NCBI GenBank assembly: GCA_947497175.1
Contig: CANMFM010000004.1
Location: 868,001 to 932,000 of the forward strand
Direction: 5' to 3'
DNA: 64,000 nt
From: an uncultured Aquimarina sp.
Lineage (GTDB): Bacteria; Bacteroidota; Bacteroidia; Flavobacteriales; Flavobacteriaceae
Positions 62,647 to 64,000 of the stretch are shown here, one piece after another (position 1 is the first letter of the stretch; every line of letters starts with the position of its first letter). The notes under the pieces were generated by a model that saw only the letters and a list, made by a program, of their open reading frames with translations, did no database searches and was not told the origin of the DNA. The position numbers and the translations under genes were made by a program.

Positions 62647-64000
62647 ATGCTAAAACCCCTTTGTCTACTCATATGTCTTTTTCTGAACGATTATTTTCTT
62701 TGTGCACAAGATGAGCCTAATAAAGATCGTGCTATATATGATCAAGTTGTTGCTTCGCCTAAAGATAGCATTGCCAAGTATAAAAATTCATTGAGTGCGT
62801 TACACCGGGCAGGAGATTTAGAAACGTTTAAAAGGTATAGCGAAATTATCCTTCGCATTGCAAAAGCCAATAATTTAAAAGAAGATCAAATTTCGGCATT
62901 GGTCTATTTAGCTATTTATTATCAGCAAATAGATCAATATGAGCAGTCTCTGGCCAAATATCTGGAAGCTGAAAAAATGAGTATGGCTCTTCCTAAAAAC
63001 TCTTTTTCAAGAATTTTGGTTCAGGTCAATTTAGGAAACTTATATAATCATATTGAGGATTATGATAAGGTAAAAATATCGATGAAAAAGGTCATAGCGC
63101 TGGCCGCTTATCAGGAAAATCCAGACAATTTTATCATTTCGGCCTATAACTCACTCGGGACAGCAAATCTTAATCAAGGCAATTATGCCGAAGCTTTAGA
63201 ATATATGTATAAAGTGAAAGATCTGGCCGTAAAAATGGATAGGAACGATAAAATCATTGGCGCTTTGATTAACATTTCTGAATGTCAACGGTATTTGGGA
63301 TTTTATAATCAGGCCATAGAGAATAGTCAGAAAGCTTTAGATAGGATCGACGAGAAAGAATCTATTGAACTGGAAGCGTCGGCACGTGTGATTATGGGGG
63401 TTTCGCAATATTTTGTAAATCAATCAGCCAAAGCACTTCCAAACTTGAAAAAAGCAAGAAATATTTCTACTCAGGGTAATTTTCTGAATATTAAAATGGA
63501 AGCGCATCAATATCTGGCTAAAACCTATGAGGCACTAGACAGCTTAAAAAAATCGCTAGAAGAACAAAAAGCCTATATAGAAACACGAGAACAATATCTT
63601 AAAACTCTGTCTAAAGCGCAACGATTACGGGTAGAAAATGAATCTGAAACGAAGTCGAATATTATAACAGAACTCAGTAAAGAAAAACAAGTATATATAT
63701 TTGCCGGGGTTATTTTGATGATATTACTAATAGTGTCCTCAATCATTTATTGGAATAAGCGACGCAAACTATCAGAAGAGTCTTTACAGCTATTAGGGGA
63801 TAAATTGCTCTTAAAAAACGAAAACGAAGCATTAAAAGACAAGTTGAATGCACTGGCTCAAAAGATTCAAAAACAAGAAACTTCAAACAAAGAAACAGAG
63901 AAATTACAACCTAAAAAATCTTCATTGACCATAGAAGAGCAACAAAAATATATGGAGCTTATCCTCAATTATATGGAGGAAGAAAAGCCTTTTTTAGATC
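62647..64000 (+). CDS. TPR-containing membrane regulator, 3' end outside window
   Basis: About 451 codons are visible from ATG 62647. Signal/anchor MLKPLCLLICLFLNDYFLCA, several tetratricopeptide-like helix pairs (LVYLAIYYQQIDQYEQSLAK, NLGNLYNHIEDYDKVK, SLGTANLNQGNYAEALEY), a membrane helix near residue 350 (VYIFAGVILMILLIVSSIIY), then a coiled coil. The end (LTIEEQQKYMELILNYMEEE) is the linker that usually precedes an AraC-type HTH in Bacteroidota TPR regulators, so a DNA-binding domain probably follows beyond the window. Confidence 0.82.
   Translation, partial: MLKPLCLLICLFLNDYFLCAQDEPNKDRAIYDQVVASPKDSIAKYKNSLSALHRAGDLETFKRYSEIILRIAKANNLKEDQISALVYLAIYYQQIDQYEQSLAKYLEAEKMSMALPKNSFSRILVQVNLGNLYNHIEDYDKVKISMKKVIALAAYQENPDNFIISAYNSLGTANLNQGNYAEALEYMYKVKDLAVKMDRNDKIIGALINISECQRYLGFYNQAIENSQKALDRIDEKESIELEASARVIMGVSQYFVNQSAKALPNLKKARNISTQGNFLNIKMEAHQYLAKTYEALDSLKKSLEEQKAYIETREQYLKTLSKAQRLRVENESETKSNIITELSKEKQVYIFAGVILMILLIVSSIIYWNKRRKLSEESLQLLGDKLLLKNENEALKDKLNALAQKIQKQETSNKETEKLQPKKSSLTIEEQQKYMELILNYMEEEKPFLD

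Overview
The window looks like chromosome of a marine member of Flavobacteriaceae (Bacteroidota), with an Aquimarina-like gene style. The evidence is AT-rich DNA, flavobacterial promoters (TTTG about 19 nt upstream of TAnnTTTG), type IX secretion (T9SS) sorting tails, SusC-type TonB receptor architecture, an IPExxxVDY protein, a DUF3078 protein and an OmpA protein with thrombospondin type 3 repeats. I see no insertion sequence, prophage or CRISPR array.

Bases 1-14,500 form an accessory RNA-repair/NAD island. It opens with the C-terminal part of an RtcB RNA ligase, two poorly known small genes (one broken by TGA), a terminator, a flavobacterial promoter, and a dense array of about 18 tRNA or tRNA-like genes (2517-5022). 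Many of the tRNAs are canonical (Lys, two Ser, Tyr, Pro, Arg, Gln, His and others), but several are not. Cys, Asp-like, Leu(TAA) and Phe all carry extra sequence, or a duplicated 3' end, at the same T-loop point (TTCG|AAT). Glu has a 53-nt insertion in its anticodon loop. An Asn-like gene has a 24-nt T-arm insertion. Another tRNA-like gene carries about 130 extra nt. Two units have the T-arm and acceptor 3' strand in front of the acceptor 5' strand and D-arm, which is circular permutation; one reassembles to a near-perfect tRNA-Lys(UUU). Structured RNAs follow, including a 6S-like (Flavo-1-like) RNA, and then an SPFH/slipin gene.

The rest of the island is NAD and ADP-ribose chemistry: the Nudix regulator NrtR, PRPP synthetase, ADP-ribosylglycohydrolase, DUF4291, a macrodomain, a crystallin-J1-like domain fused to KptA (NAD-dependent RNA 2'-phosphotransferase), a PPP-type phosphatase and nicotinamide phosphoribosyltransferase. 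Two paralogous small HTH genes flank it. TACGCAAA/TTTGCGTA operators sit on the nrtR, prs and nampt promoters. A coherent reading is that RtcB seals broken or spliced tRNAs, KptA removes junction 2'-phosphates at the cost of NAD, the ADP-ribose enzymes handle the by-products, and Prs plus Nampt recycle nicotinamide. The macrodomain and J1-KptA genes are disrupted in this copy (in-frame TAA, no good start codon, frameshift).

Bases 14,600-26,500 hold tRNA-Ala, acetyltransferases, a MATE pump with two paralogous microproteins behind it, an enoyl-CoA hydratase family gene, QueD, an LpxH-like enzyme, a secreted lectin-like protein, an ABC ATPase, a DUF3078 protein, HflX and a nuclease/phosphatase-fold enzyme. 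Bases 26,800-41,000 are rich in exported proteins: a 1537-residue lamin-tail/nuclease protein, a TonB receptor with lipoprotein and Cys/His peptide, and an OmpA-type protein. An AddAB-like helicase/nuclease pair brackets the OmpA gene. The remainder is mostly housekeeping: superoxide dismutase, PurF, a PfkB kinase, a lipoprotein metalloprotease, RNase H, PurN, acpP-fabF-rnc, pyruvate kinase, a two-component pair, a sortilin-like protein and aminopeptidase P. A TPR regulator is cut by the window end.
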